The translations under genes were made by a program, and so were the position numbers. From assembly GCA_018400215.1 (NCBI GenBank), contig JAGYNF010000019.1, positions 1-13,685 of the forward strand: DNA of 13,685 nt, given 5' to 3'. The first letter of the stretch is position 1; every line of letters starts with the position of its first letter. Source of the stretch: Cyanobium sp. M55B138 (GTDB taxonomy: Bacteria; Cyanobacteriota; Cyanobacteriia; PCC-6307; Cyanobiaceae). The notes under the pieces are model-generated. The model was not told the DNA's origin. It did no database searches and was given only the letters and a program-made list of their open reading frames with translations. This document shows, one piece after another, positions 6,718 through 13,685 of this stretch.

Positions 6718-8598
6718 TCAGGAGACCACAACGGCCTCTTCCGGCAGCACACTCTGGGCCAGCAGAACCTTGAGGTCCTCCCCTTCGATCACCTCCTTGT
6801 CGAGGATTTCCTGGGAGATCGTCTCCAGCAGGCCGCGGTTGTGGCGCAGGATCGCCAGGGCCCGTTCATGGGCCCGATCCACCAGCCCGCGCACCTCCCG
6901 GTCGATCGCCTGGGCCGTGGCATCGCTCACCACCCGGCGCGGGTTGCTGGGGCCGCCGAGGAAGCGGCCGCCGCCCTGCTTGTCGTAGGCGAGGGGGCCC
7001 AGGGTTTCGCTCATGCCGAAGGTGCCCACCATCTGCTCGGCGATGTCGGTGGCCCGCTGCAGGTCGTTGGCGGCTCCGGTGGTGACCTCACCGAACACCA
7101 CTTCCTCGGCGCTGCGGCCCCCCAGCAGGGTGGCGATTTGGCCCTGGAGATCGTCCTTGGAGTTGAGGAAGCGCTCCTCGGTGGGCAGCTGCAGGGTGTA
7201 GCCCAGGGCGCTCATGCCCCGGGGCACGATGGAGATCTTGGCCACCTTGCTGCCGCCGGGCATCAGGTGCCCCACGATGGCGTGTCCCACCTCGTGATAG
7301 GCCACCACTTTTTTCTCATCGGGCTGCAGCACGCGACTCTTCTTCTCGAGGCCGGCCACAACCCGCTCAATCGCCTCGTTGAGATCCCCCTGCTCCACGG
7401 CGGTGCGGTTGACACGGGCCGCCAGCAGGGCGGCCTCGTTCACCAGGTTGGCCAGATCGGCGCCGGCGAAGCCAGCGGTGGCCTGGGCGATCAGGTCGAG
7501 GTCGACGCCATCGGTGAGCTTCACCTTTTTGGCGTAGATCTCCAGGATGGTGCGACGGCCCGAGAGGTCGGGGCGATCCACCAGCACCTGGCGGTCGAAG
7601 CGGCCGGGGCGCAGCAGGGCGGCGTCGAGGGTTTCGGGCTGGTTGGTGGCGGCCAACACGATCACCGGCTTTTCCTGGCCGGAGAAGCCATCCATTTCGG
7701 TGAGCAGCTGGTTGAGGGTTTGCTCGCGTTCATCGTTGCCGCCGACCACACCCATCGAGCCGGAGCGGCTCTTGCCGATGGCATCCAATTCATCGATAAA
7801 GATGATGCAGGGTGCCTTCTTTTTGGCCTCTTCGAATAGGTCGCGGACGCGGGCGGCACCGGCACCCACGAACAATTCCACAAACTCCGAACCGCTGATG
7901 ATGAAGAAGGGCACACCCGCTTCGCCGGCGACGGCCTTGGAAAGCAGCGTTTTACCCGTACCTGGAGGTCCGATCAGCAACACGCCCTTGGGGATGCGGG
8001 CGCCAATGGCGGCGTAGCGCTCCGGTTTTTTGAGGAAATCAACGATCTCGGTGAGTTCGGCTTTGGCCTCGTCCACACCGGCCACATCGTTGAAGGTGAC
8101 CCGCGACTCCTCATCGGGCACATACACCTTGGCCTTGCTCTTGGTGAAGCTGAGGGCCCCCTGGGCGCCACCCATGCCACTTCGCCGGGCAAAGAACTGG
8201 AGCACCACGATGAAGATCAGGGGCGGCACCACCCAGCTCAAAATGGTGGAGAAGATATTGGGCTTCTGGGGGGGAGCTGCGGCAAATTCCACGCCGTGCT
8301 GCTCCAGCCTCTGGGGCAGATCCATGTCAAAGATCGGCGTGGTAGCCAGCACCGTGGGGGCCCCTTCGGTCTGGACTTCCTTAAGCTCGTAGCGAATCTG
8401 GTCGGAAGTGATGTAAGCCCGCTGCACGTTGTCGTCGTTCACCTGATCAATGAACAGCGAATAGGGCACCCGCGGCACCTGGTTGGCGGGGTTGGGTAGG
8501 AAATTGCTGACCAGCAGCAACACGCCAAAGCCGATCAGGAGCAGGTTGATCAGGCCGAAGCGCCGGGTTGGGCGGTTGTCGTCCTGGCGGATGGGCAT
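6718..8598 (-). CDS. ftsH: ATP-dependent zinc metalloprotease FtsH
   Basis: FtsH is a hexameric membrane AAA+ protease that extracts and degrades damaged membrane proteins, in cyanobacteria including photosystem II D1. The 626-residue protein has two N-terminal transmembrane segments (about 16-33 and 115-136) flanking a lumenal/periplasmic domain. The AAA domain follows, with Walker A GPPGTGKT (210-217), pore loop FVG (243-245), Walker B IIFIDELD (265-272) and second region of homology ending LLRPGRFDR. The protease domain has the zinc motif HEVGH (435-439), with D512 in [12 protein letters not shown] as likely third ligand. I chose the ATG at 8598 (MPIRQDD). A frame open to 8655 adds an unlikely 19 residues. 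A weak TTGATT-N17-TATTGG promoter lies at 8652-8680. Which of the several cyanobacterial FtsH paralogues it is cannot be settled here. Confidence 0.97.
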   Translation of the reverse strand: MPIRQDDNRPTRRFGLINLLLIGFGVLLLVSNFLPNPANQVPRVPYSLFIDQVNDDNVQRAYITSDQIRYELKEVQTEGAPTVLATTPIFDMDLPQRLEQHGVEFAAAPPQKPNIFSTILSWVVPPLIFIVVLQFFARRSGMGGAQGALSFTKSKAKVYVPDEESRVTFNDVAGVDEAKAELTEIVDFLKKPERYAAIGARIPKGVLLIGPPGTGKTLLSKAVAGEAGVPFFIISGSEFVELFVGAGAARVRDLFEEAKKKAPCIIFIDELDAIGKSRSGSMGVVGGNDEREQTLNQLLTEMDGFSGQEKPVIVLAATNQPETLDAALLRPGRFDRQVLVDRPDLSGRRTILEIYAKKVKLTDGVDLDLIAQATAGFAGADLANLVNEAALLAARVNRTAVEQGDLNEAIERVVAGLEKKSRVLQPDEKKVVAYHEVGHAIVGHLMPGGSKVAKISIVPRGMSALGYTLQLPTEERFLNSKDDLQGQIATLLGGRSAEEVVFGEVTTGAANDLQRATDIAEQMVGTFGMSETLGPLAYDKQGGGRFLGGPSNPRRVVSDATAQAIDREVRGLVDRAHERALAILRHNRGLLETISQEILDKEVIEGEDLKVLLAQSVLPEEAVVVS

Positions 8599-8706
8599 GG
8601 CGCTCAAACCTGCGGTTGCGCCCAGGCTAGGTGTGATGCTCCCAGCCCAGCCCAATAGCCGGGGTGGGAAACCGAATCAACTGGGTTGAGACGCCAGAGT
8701 GGGGGG

Positions 8707-9339
8707 ATGTGCGGCCGCTACTCCCTCACCACCGCCATGGATCAGCTGCTGCCCCGGCTGCAGGGGGAGCTGCCGCCCCAATTGGCGGAGCACTACGCCC
8801 CTAGGCCCCTGATTCGGCCGGGTGAGCCCCTGTTGATCCAGCGCCAGCAGCAGGGCCGGCCGGAGGTGGCGTTTGCCCTCTGGGGGCTGCTGCCAGCCTG
8901 GGTGAAGGATCCCAGCGATCCGCGCAGGCCCGCCCATCGCCCAATCAATGCCCGCGCCGAAACGGTGGCGGAGAAGGCCAGCTTCCGCGGCCCCTGGCGC
9001 CACCACCGCTGCCTGATTCCGGCCGACGCCTTTTTTGAGAAGGGCCAGCGCATCGCCCGCCGTGATGGCAGCCAGCTCGATACCTGCTGCATTCTTACCA
9101 GCCGGCCCAATGCCCTGATCGCGCCCTTCCATGCGCGCATGCCGGTGCTGATCCCCGATGGCCTCGAGGCTGCCTGGCTGGCACCAGTGCACGGCGCTGA
9201 GCTGCGGGCGTTGGAGCCGCTGATGGAGCCCTGGGATCCGGTGGGCTGGCAGGTCGAGCCGGTTGGCCCCGGTGCATCAGCCGCCAGCTCCCGCTCGCCT
9301 GCGGTAGACCGCCAGCAACTCAGCCTGGAGCTGCCATGA
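8707..9339 (+). CDS. SOS response-associated peptidase (SRAP) family protein, core shortened
   Basis: SRAP proteins (YedK/HMCES) cap abasic sites in single-stranded DNA by a covalent link through Cys2, exposed after Met removal. This 210-residue protein starts MCGRYS, so C2 is in place. It also has INARAET (80-86, N81 and R83), PADAFFEK with E111, and FHARMP with H142, matching the known active-site Asn, Arg, Glu and His. The stretch between the Glu and His is only 31 residues, against 55 in E. coli YedK as I recall it, and the usual strand-forming segment between them is missing. The C-terminal end is also divergent. The ATG at 8707 is fixed by the need for Cys2 and is preceded by six G. It diverges from ftsH and overlaps the next gene as ATGA. 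No LexA box is seen upstream. Confidence 0.85.
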   Translation: MCGRYSLTTAMDQLLPRLQGELPPQLAEHYAPRPLIRPGEPLLIQRQQQGRPEVAFALWGLLPAWVKDPSDPRRPAHRPINARAETVAEKASFRGPWRHHRCLIPADAFFEKGQRIARRDGSQLDTCCILTSRPNALIAPFHARMPVLIPDGLEAAWLAPVHGAELRALEPLMEPWDPVGWQVEPVGPGASAASSRSPAVDRQQLSLELP

Positions 9340-9836
9340 ACCCCAACCTCCCGGAGGCGGAGCGCGTGGCCGACTACCCGCGGCCGCCGGCCCTGGTGGC
9401 CAGCAGGGAGCACGTGCGCGTGGAGGCCCTGGGCCAGCTGCTGGCCGACACCCAGCGCTCCCTGCGGGTGCTGGAGACCTTCCATCCCCCCACCTACTAC
9501 CTGCCGCCCGAGGCCCTACAGCTGGCGCTGCTGCAGCCAGCTCCCGGCCGCAGCTTCTGCGAGTGGAAGGGGGTGGCCCGTTATTTCGATGTGGTGGTCG
9601 ATCCGGGCGGCCCCGGCGAGCGCCGCCTGCGTCGGGCCCTGTGGAGCTACCCAGATCCCACCCCGGCCTTTGCCCCCCTTGCCGGTTGGTTTGGCCTCTA
9701 TCCGGCCCTGATGGACGGCTGCTGGATCGATGGCGAGCGGGTGGTTCCCCAGCCCGGCGGCTTCTATGGCGGCTGGATCACGTCGCGGGTGAAGGGCCCG
9801 TTCAAGGGCGATCCGCAGCATCCCGAGCTTGTATGA
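9336..9836 (+). CDS. DUF427 domain protein
   Basis: The 166-residue protein matches the DUF427 pattern along its length: ESV-like VADYPRPP (11-18), RVLETFHPPTYYLP (44-57), SFCEWKGVARYFDV (73-86), WSYPDPTPAFAPLAGWFGLYP (103-123), then DGERVVPQPGGFYGGWIT (133-150) and a closing GPFKGDP. No enzyme activity is established for this family to my knowledge. It has no signal peptide or membrane segment. The start overlaps the SRAP stop (ATGA), with GGAG six bases before the ATG, so both are translated from one mRNA. This does not by itself tie it to DNA repair. Its last 35 bases overlap the end of the convergent mscS gene. Confidence 0.9.
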   Translation: MNPNLPEAERVADYPRPPALVASREHVRVEALGQLLADTQRSLRVLETFHPPTYYLPPEALQLALLQPAPGRSFCEWKGVARYFDVVVDPGGPGERRLRRALWSYPDPTPAFAPLAGWFGLYPALMDGCWIDGERVVPQPGGFYGGWITSRVKGPFKGDPQHPELV

Positions 9837-10863
9837 GCGTGCGGGTGGGGAAGGGCATGGAGGCGCCGTGCCGTTCCACCACATCGCCGATCGTGAGCAG
9901 CAGATTTTGCTGCACCGCCCAAGCGTCAAGGATAGAGCTGCTGTTGGCATGGCAGATCAGGCGCAAATCCAGGCTGGACTCGCCATAGCCGGTGAAATGC
10001 ACGACGGTCGTTTTGGTGTGGTCGAGCAAGGAGTGCTCGCTTAAAACCGTTTGGAGCTGGTTGACAATGGCTGGAATTCGGGCGCGATCCTCATAGCTGA
10101 GGCCAAATTCAATCCAAATGCGGCGGTTGTCGATCGCAGCGGTATTGATTACGGGGCTGCTGGTGAAAATCGTGTTGGGTACATACACCGGTTGGCGGTC
10201 GGGCGTGCGTAGCTTAGTGTAAAACCAGCTGATATTTTCCACGGTTCCCATTAAATTTTGGGCTGGAATCTCGATGAAGTCATCGATGATGAAGGGCCTG
10301 TTGATGTAAAGGCTCAGGCCGCTGAGGGAGTTTGAGACGATGCCCTGGGCGCCGAAGCCCACGGCGGCGGCACCGAAGCCGCCAGCGGTGATCAGCACCG
10401 CCGCCGAGAGGCCGAGGAAGTTCATGAACGCAAAGGCCACCACAACCCACGCCGCAATGCTGATGATCTTCTGCAACACATCGAACAGAAAGTGTCTGTC
10501 CTGCTCACTCAGCCGCGGCAGCACCTCGGTGGAGTAGATGTCCTTTTTGTGCCTGACGTGCTGCCTCCAGCGCAGCAGGGTCCAGCTCAAGCCCAGGGCC
10601 ACCAGCAGTTCGCGCACCTCCTGGCCATCGCGCTGAAAATTGATCACCACCGGATCGAGCAGCATCGCCAGCCACCAGCCCAGCCCCGCGATCAGGCAGG
10701 TTGCCGCCACACTCAGCCGGCTGGTGAGCAGCAGCCCCCGCAGCATCGATCCCGGGCGAAAGCGCCGGCCGACAGCCTCGAGGATCAGCCAGCTCAGGCT
10801 GGCAAGGATCAGTCCGCCAAGGGGGATCTGGAGCTGCAGAGGCAGGGTGATCGAATTTGGCAT
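9802..10863 (-). CDS. MscS-family mechanosensitive ion channel
   Basis: MscS-type channels open under membrane tension and release solutes on osmotic downshock. The 353-residue protein has hydrophobic segments at about 13-30, 46-69, 84-99 and 131-152. The pore-lining helix, rich in Gly and Ala, follows (AGGFGAAAVGFGAQGIVSNS, about 160-179), then the beta domain (PFIIDDFIEI, GTVENISWFYTKLR, VYVPN) and a mixed C-terminal domain. It has one or two more transmembrane segments than E. coli MscS. The ATG at 10863 shares one base with the ribD stop (TGATG), indicating translational coupling. Its 3' end runs 35 bases into the convergent DUF427 gene. Conductance and ion selectivity cannot be inferred. 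Confidence 0.93.
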   Translation of the reverse strand: MPNSITLPLQLQIPLGGLILASLSWLILEAVGRRFRPGSMLRGLLLTSRLSVAATCLIAGLGWWLAMLLDPVVINFQRDGQEVRELLVALGLSWTLLRWRQHVRHKKDIYSTEVLPRLSEQDRHFLFDVLQKIISIAAWVVVAFAFMNFLGLSAAVLITAGGFGAAAVGFGAQGIVSNSLSGLSLYINRPFIIDDFIEIPAQNLMGTVENISWFYTKLRTPDRQPVYVPNTIFTSSPVINTAAIDNRRIWIEFGLSYEDRARIPAIVNQLQTVLSEHSLLDHTKTTVVHFTGYGESSLDLRLICHANSSSILDAWAVQQNLLLTIGDVVERHGASMPFPTRTLIQARDAADRP

Positions 10864-12020
10864 CAAGGCGCGGTGGGGTTAAAGCCCGGCATTGTGGACC
10901 CGGGGCCAGGTGGGCGACAGCGCCAGAGCAGATCCAGGCCCAAGCCCTGGGGTGGGTCAATGGTGTGCCAGGCCTGCACTTGATCCATGGCGGTGTGGCC
11001 CAGATCGCCCAGGGGGGTGCGGCCGGGCTTGCCGCCCAGCAGTTTGGGGGCGATCACCGCCGCCAGCTCCTGCACGCAGCCGTCGCGGATCGCCGCGGCC
11101 GCCAGCTCCGGGCCGCATTCCCACAACACCTGGTTGCAGCCCCGTCGGGCCAGCTCCTCCAGCAACGGCCGTGGGCCGCAGTCGGTCAGCACAAGGCGCT
11201 CCACCCCCCGCTGATCGAGCTGGGTGCGGGCCTCGGCGGGGGCGGCGTCGCTGTGGGCGACCAGGGTGGTGGCCAGGCGCTGGTCCCAGAGTTGGGCCGA
11301 GCTGGGCAGGTTCAGGCTGCGGCTCAGCACCACCCGCAGGGGCTCCTGCTGCCGCAGCCCCCGGGAGGTGAGCAGGGGATCGTCGGCCCGCACGGTGCCG
11401 CCGCCCACGATCACCGCGTCGCATTGGGCGCGCAGCCCATGCACCCAGGCGCGGGCCTGGGGCCCGCTGATCCACTGGCTGGCGCCATTCGGCAGGGCCG
11501 TGCGGCCATCGAGGCCCATCGCCCACTTGAGGATGCCCAGGGGCCGGCCGCTGGCGATGCGGTGGCAGAAGGCACGGTTGAGGGTTCGGGCCTCGGCTTC
11601 GGACACCCCGCAGATCACCTTGATCCCCGCCGCCCGAAGCTCCGCCAGGCCGCCGCCCCCCACCTGGGGATTGGGATCGGCCATCGCCACCACCACCCGG
11701 GCGAGGCCGGCGGCGATCACCGCCTGGCTGCAGGGGGGCGTGCGGCCGTGGTGGCAGCAGGGCTCCAGGGTCACCACCAGGGTGCCGCCGCGGGCCCGCT
11801 CGCCGGCCTGGGCCAAAGCCATCACCTCGGCGTGGGGGTCGCCGGCGCGGGCGTGGAAGCCCTCGCCCACCAGGGCGCCCTGGGGATCGAGCAGCACCGC
11901 GCCCACCAGGGGGTTGGGGCTGGTGCGTCCCGCCGCCAGGGCCGCCAGCTGCAGGGCGCGCTGCATCCAGGGCCGCCAGCGCCTGACATCAGCCTCGGAG
12001 CAGGGGGTGTCGGCTGTCAT
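10863..12020 (-). CDS. ribD: bifunctional riboflavin biosynthesis deaminase/reductase
   Basis: RibD carries out two cytosolic steps of riboflavin synthesis: deamination of the diaminopyrimidine made by RibA, then NADPH-dependent reduction of its ribose side chain. Residues 1-145 are the deaminase, with the zinc motif HAE at 63-65 and EPCCHHGRTPPC at 86-97, giving ligands H63, C88 and C97 and catalytic E65. Residues 158-370 are the reductase, with LKWAMGLDGR (164-173), VGGGTVRADDP (205-215) and ECGPEL (301-306). Length 385 is normal. The ATG at 12020 (MTADTPC) is used. The frame is open far upstream but that part lies over the divergent gene and looks non-coding. It is coupled to mscS downstream by TGATG, an unusual partner. 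Confidence 0.95.
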   Translation of the reverse strand: MTADTPCSEADVRRWRPWMQRALQLAALAAGRTSPNPLVGAVLLDPQGALVGEGFHARAGDPHAEVMALAQAGERARGGTLVVTLEPCCHHGRTPPCSQAVIAAGLARVVVAMADPNPQVGGGGLAELRAAGIKVICGVSEAEARTLNRAFCHRIASGRPLGILKWAMGLDGRTALPNGASQWISGPQARAWVHGLRAQCDAVIVGGGTVRADDPLLTSRGLRQQEPLRVVLSRSLNLPSSAQLWDQRLATTLVAHSDAAPAEARTQLDQRGVERLVLTDCGPRPLLEELARRGCNQVLWECGPELAAAAIRDGCVQELAAVIAPKLLGGKPGRTPLGDLGHTAMDQVQAWHTIDPPQGLGLDLLWRCRPPGPGSTMPGFNPTAP

Positions 12021-12087
12021 GGTGACCAGCCTGACGCAACGCCGCCGCCCGTCTCGGTCAAGGTGGGTCGCGTCTGCAGCCCAACCC

Positions 12088-13098
12088 ATGGCCTCCAGGC
12101 AGGAATGGCGGCTCCCCTCCAACCCCCAGCTGCTGCGATTTCTGTTGCTGGTGGCCAGTGGCTGGGCCGCCATGCAGGTGGTTGCCACCTTCCAGGTGGT
12201 GTTGCTGCTGTTCAGTGCGGCGGCGGTGCTGGCGGTGCTGCTCAACGTGCCGGTGTGCTGGTTGAGTCGGGCGCTGCCGCGGCCGGCGGCCATCGCCGTC
12301 ACCGTGGTCGGTGCCCTGGCCGCCGGGCTGGCCCTGGCCTGGGTGCTGGGCCTGCAGTTGGTGAGTCAGGCCAGCCAGCTGCTGGCCCAGCTGGAGGCCG
12401 TGATCGCCGATCCCCAGCTCCCCTTCCGTGGACGGTTGGGGGCCTACCTCGACCAGCTCGATCTCGAAGGGGTGGTGGATCTGGTGCGCTCCAACTTCGA
12501 CACCGGCATTGGCCTGCTGGGCGGCGCGGTGGGCAACGTGCTGGGTGTGGTGATCCTGGTGGTGCTGGTCGTGTACATGCTCGTGGACAACGGGCGGCTG
12601 TGGCGGTCCTTGCTCCTGCTGGTGCCCCCGCAGCTGCGCGGCAGCTTGCACCGCAGCGTGCGCCGCAACGTGCTGGGCTTTTTGCGTGGCCAGATGACCC
12701 TGATGCTGTTTCTCACGGCCACCAGCCTGTTGGCCTACAGCCTGCTGGGGGTGAAATTTGCCCTGATCTTGGCCCTGGTGGTGGGGCTGCTCGATGCGAT
12801 TCCGGGCATCGGCGCCACGATCGGGGTGATCACCATCAGCGTGGTGGTGCTGGCGACCCAGGGATACGGAGTGGCCCTGGCCGTGCTGGCGGTGTCGGTG
12901 CTGTTGCAACAGGTTCAGGACAACCTGGTGCAGCCCCGGGTGATGGGCCGTGTGCTCTCGATTCCACCCCTGATGGTGTTTCTGGCCCTGTTCCTCGGCG
13001 AACGGATCGCCGGCCTGCTGGGGATTTTTCTGGCGGTGCCGCTGGCGGGCATGGTGATCAACTGGCAGCGGGATTCGGGCCACAGCGAGGAGAGCTGA
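12088..13098 (+). CDS. AI-2E/PerM-family membrane transporter-like protein
   Basis: A 336-residue polytopic membrane protein. Hydrophobic segments lie at about 16-52 (two), 66-92, 145-165, 205-225, 228-262 (two) and 293-325. Family signatures are VVYMLVDNGRLWR after the central segment, LLDAIPGIGATIG, and QQVQDNLVQPRVMGRVLSIPPL near the C terminus. The family is named for an autoinducer-2 exporter, but members also include sodium/proton antiporters, so the substrate is unknown and AI-2 export should not be assumed in a cyanobacterium. The ATG at 12088 is the first after the 67-base divergent gap with ribD. The frame is open further upstream but overlaps ribD antisense. It converges on the DUF3122 gene with seven bases between stops. 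Confidence 0.92.
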   Translation: MASRQEWRLPSNPQLLRFLLLVASGWAAMQVVATFQVVLLLFSAAAVLAVLLNVPVCWLSRALPRPAAIAVTVVGALAAGLALAWVLGLQLVSQASQLLAQLEAVIADPQLPFRGRLGAYLDQLDLEGVVDLVRSNFDTGIGLLGGAVGNVLGVVILVVLVVYMLVDNGRLWRSLLLLVPPQLRGSLHRSVRRNVLGFLRGQMTLMLFLTATSLLAYSLLGVKFALILALVVGLLDAIPGIGATIGVITISVVVLATQGYGVALAVLAVSVLLQQVQDNLVQPRVMGRVLSIPPLMVFLALFLGERIAGLLGIFLAVPLAGMVINWQRDSGHSEES

Positions 13099-13110
13099 GC
13101 TTGGCTCAGC
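13094..13110. repeat. 7-bp hairpin spanning two convergent stop codons
   Basis: GCTGAGC (13094-13100) and GCTCAGC (13104-13110) are exact reverse complements with a TTG loop. The hairpin covers the stop of the AI-2E family gene (13096-13098) and of the convergent DUF3122 gene (13106-13108). No T tract follows on either side, so it is not a standard intrinsic terminator, though it could mark both mRNA ends. Confidence 0.5.
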
Positions 13111-13615
13111 CGTTGGCCAGAGAGCGCCATTCCGCCACCACAAACGGGGGCACCGGCAGCTCCGTGAACACCCCCGGCAGGACCAGCCGCAGCGGCCGGC
13201 TCTGGCGCAGTTCAGCGATCAGGGGGGCGAGGTCGAATTCGGCCGCGGCGGAGCGGCCGTCGGCGGCCAGCTGGGGGTTGGCGAGGGTGATGTCGTCCAG
13301 CTCCCAGTGCTGGCGTCCACTCCACACCTGCAGCGCCGTCGGGTGGTCGAGGCGCACCCTGCCGGGATAGCCCACGATCCGCAGCGTTAGCGGCCCCCCC
13401 GGCGGCCCCTCCCGGTAGGCCACCACCTGCCAGCTCTGGTCGTCGAGGTCGCGCAGGCTTTCCAGGCTGCGCAGCACCGGCTGGCCCCGCTCATCGGCGT
13501 GGGCATGGAGCTGGGCGGCGGCGGCAGCCGGCTCCAGGGCCAGGGCTGCCAGCAGGCACAGCAGGGAGAGGGCGGCGCCCAGGGCAGCGCGCAGGGGCCG
13601 TTGCATGGATCTCAT
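13106..13615 (-). CDS. DUF3122 family secreted protein
   Basis: The 169-residue precursor (MRSMQRPLRAALG start) has a clear signal peptide: a basic start, a hydrophobic core LGAALSLLCLLAALAL, and an Ala-rich cleavage region around residue 35. The mature part matches cyanobacterial DUF3122: LRSLESLRDLDDQSWQVVAY, VGYPGRVRLDHPTALQVWSG, ELDDITLANPQLAADGRSAA and VLPGVFTELPVPPFVVAEW. The function is unknown and the location is presumably periplasm or lumen. Three in-frame ATGs (13627, 13615, 13606) are possible. None has a good Shine-Dalgarno, and the first lies inside an 18-bp tandem repeat, so I prefer 13615. An in-frame TGA within the repeat rules out a longer N terminus. Confidence 0.85.
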   Translation of the reverse strand: MRSMQRPLRAALGAALSLLCLLAALALEPAAAAAQLHAHADERGQPVLRSLESLRDLDDQSWQVVAYREGPPGGPLTLRIVGYPGRVRLDHPTALQVWSGRQHWELDDITLANPQLAADGRSAAAEFDLAPLIAELRQSRPLRLVLPGVFTELPVPPFVVAEWRSLANG

Positions 13616-13624
13616 GGGTCGGCC

Positions 13625-13685
13625 CATGGCTGTCGCTCAGCACATGGCTGTCGCTCAGCACATGGCTGTCGCTCAGCACATGGCT
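13625..13685. repeat. 18-bp tandem repeat, at least 3.4 copies, open at the window edge
   Basis: The unit CATGGCTGTCGCTCAGCA occurs three times without a mismatch at 13625-13642, 13643-13660 and 13661-13678. A fourth copy is cut at 13685. It lies directly upstream of the DUF3122 gene, and the first copy supplies one of its possible start codons. On the minus strand each unit carries an ATG, followed in the next junction by TGCTGA. Total copy number is not visible. Confidence 0.95.

Noticed and set aside
8599..8706. LexA operator upstream of the SRAP gene
   Set aside because: No GTAC-type half-site is present in the ftsH-SRAP gap, so the SOS label of the family is not supported by a local box.
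10857..13370. 837-residue plus-strand frame across ribD and the AI-2E family gene
   Set aside because: It spans genes on both strands and their intergenic gap, with repetitive Gly/Ala composition. It is a shadow.
13491..13679. Minus-strand peptide with repeated LSDSHV from the 18-bp repeat
   Set aside because: 18 is divisible by three, so any open frame gives a repeating peptide. It then runs out of frame over the DUF3122 gene.

Overview
The window is a GC-rich, gene-dense stretch that looks like the core chromosome of a picocyanobacterium (Synechococcus/Cyanobium type). This is inferred from the gene set: Fe superoxide dismutase, a membrane-anchored FKBP, a phasin-like coiled-coil protein, Lnt, LexA, ArgF, FtsH, RibD, DUF3122. 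Protein style and very short intergenic gaps also fit. Species-level assignment is not possible from the sequence alone. No stretch over 300 bp lacks a gene.

Layout. 1-221: a lower-GC left edge with no confident gene. It holds a possible C-terminal ORF fragment, a terminator-like hairpin and a strong sigma70-like plus-strand promoter pointing into the 3' end of a toxin gene. 222-787 (minus): a CopG/RHH antitoxin and MazF/PemK toxin pair joined by an ATGA overlap. 814-900: an intrinsic terminator and a perfect 20-bp inverted repeat that overlaps the sodB stop codon. 897-2561 (minus): sodB, FKBP isomerase, phasin-like protein. 2613-4615 (plus): lnt followed by two small, apparently paralogous proteins. 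4701-4773 (minus): tRNA-Ala(GGC). 4914-8598 (minus): ftsH, argF, lexA in transcription order, with a LexA-box-like site and promoter in front of lexA. 8707-9836 (plus): an SRAP (YedK/HMCES) protein that is short in its core, coupled to a DUF427 protein. 9802-12020 (minus): ribD coupled to an MscS-type channel whose 3' end overlaps the DUF427 gene. 12088-13098 (plus): AI-2E/PerM-family membrane protein. 13106-13615 (minus): secreted DUF3122 protein, preceded by an 18-bp tandem repeat that runs off the right edge.

Most of the window is housekeeping: oxidative defence (sodB), envelope folding and lipoprotein maturation (FKBP, lnt), membrane proteolysis (ftsH), arginine and riboflavin synthesis (argF, ribD), DNA-damage control (lexA, SRAP) and osmotic/transport functions (MscS, AI-2E family). 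The accessory-looking part is the toxin-antitoxin pair and the low-GC left edge. I did not find a convincing new multi-gene system. The best leads are the G10 tract at the start of lnt, the SRAP protein with about 24 core residues missing, the hairpin at the sodB stop, the tandem small-protein pair after lnt, and the antisense-pointing promoter beside the toxin gene.
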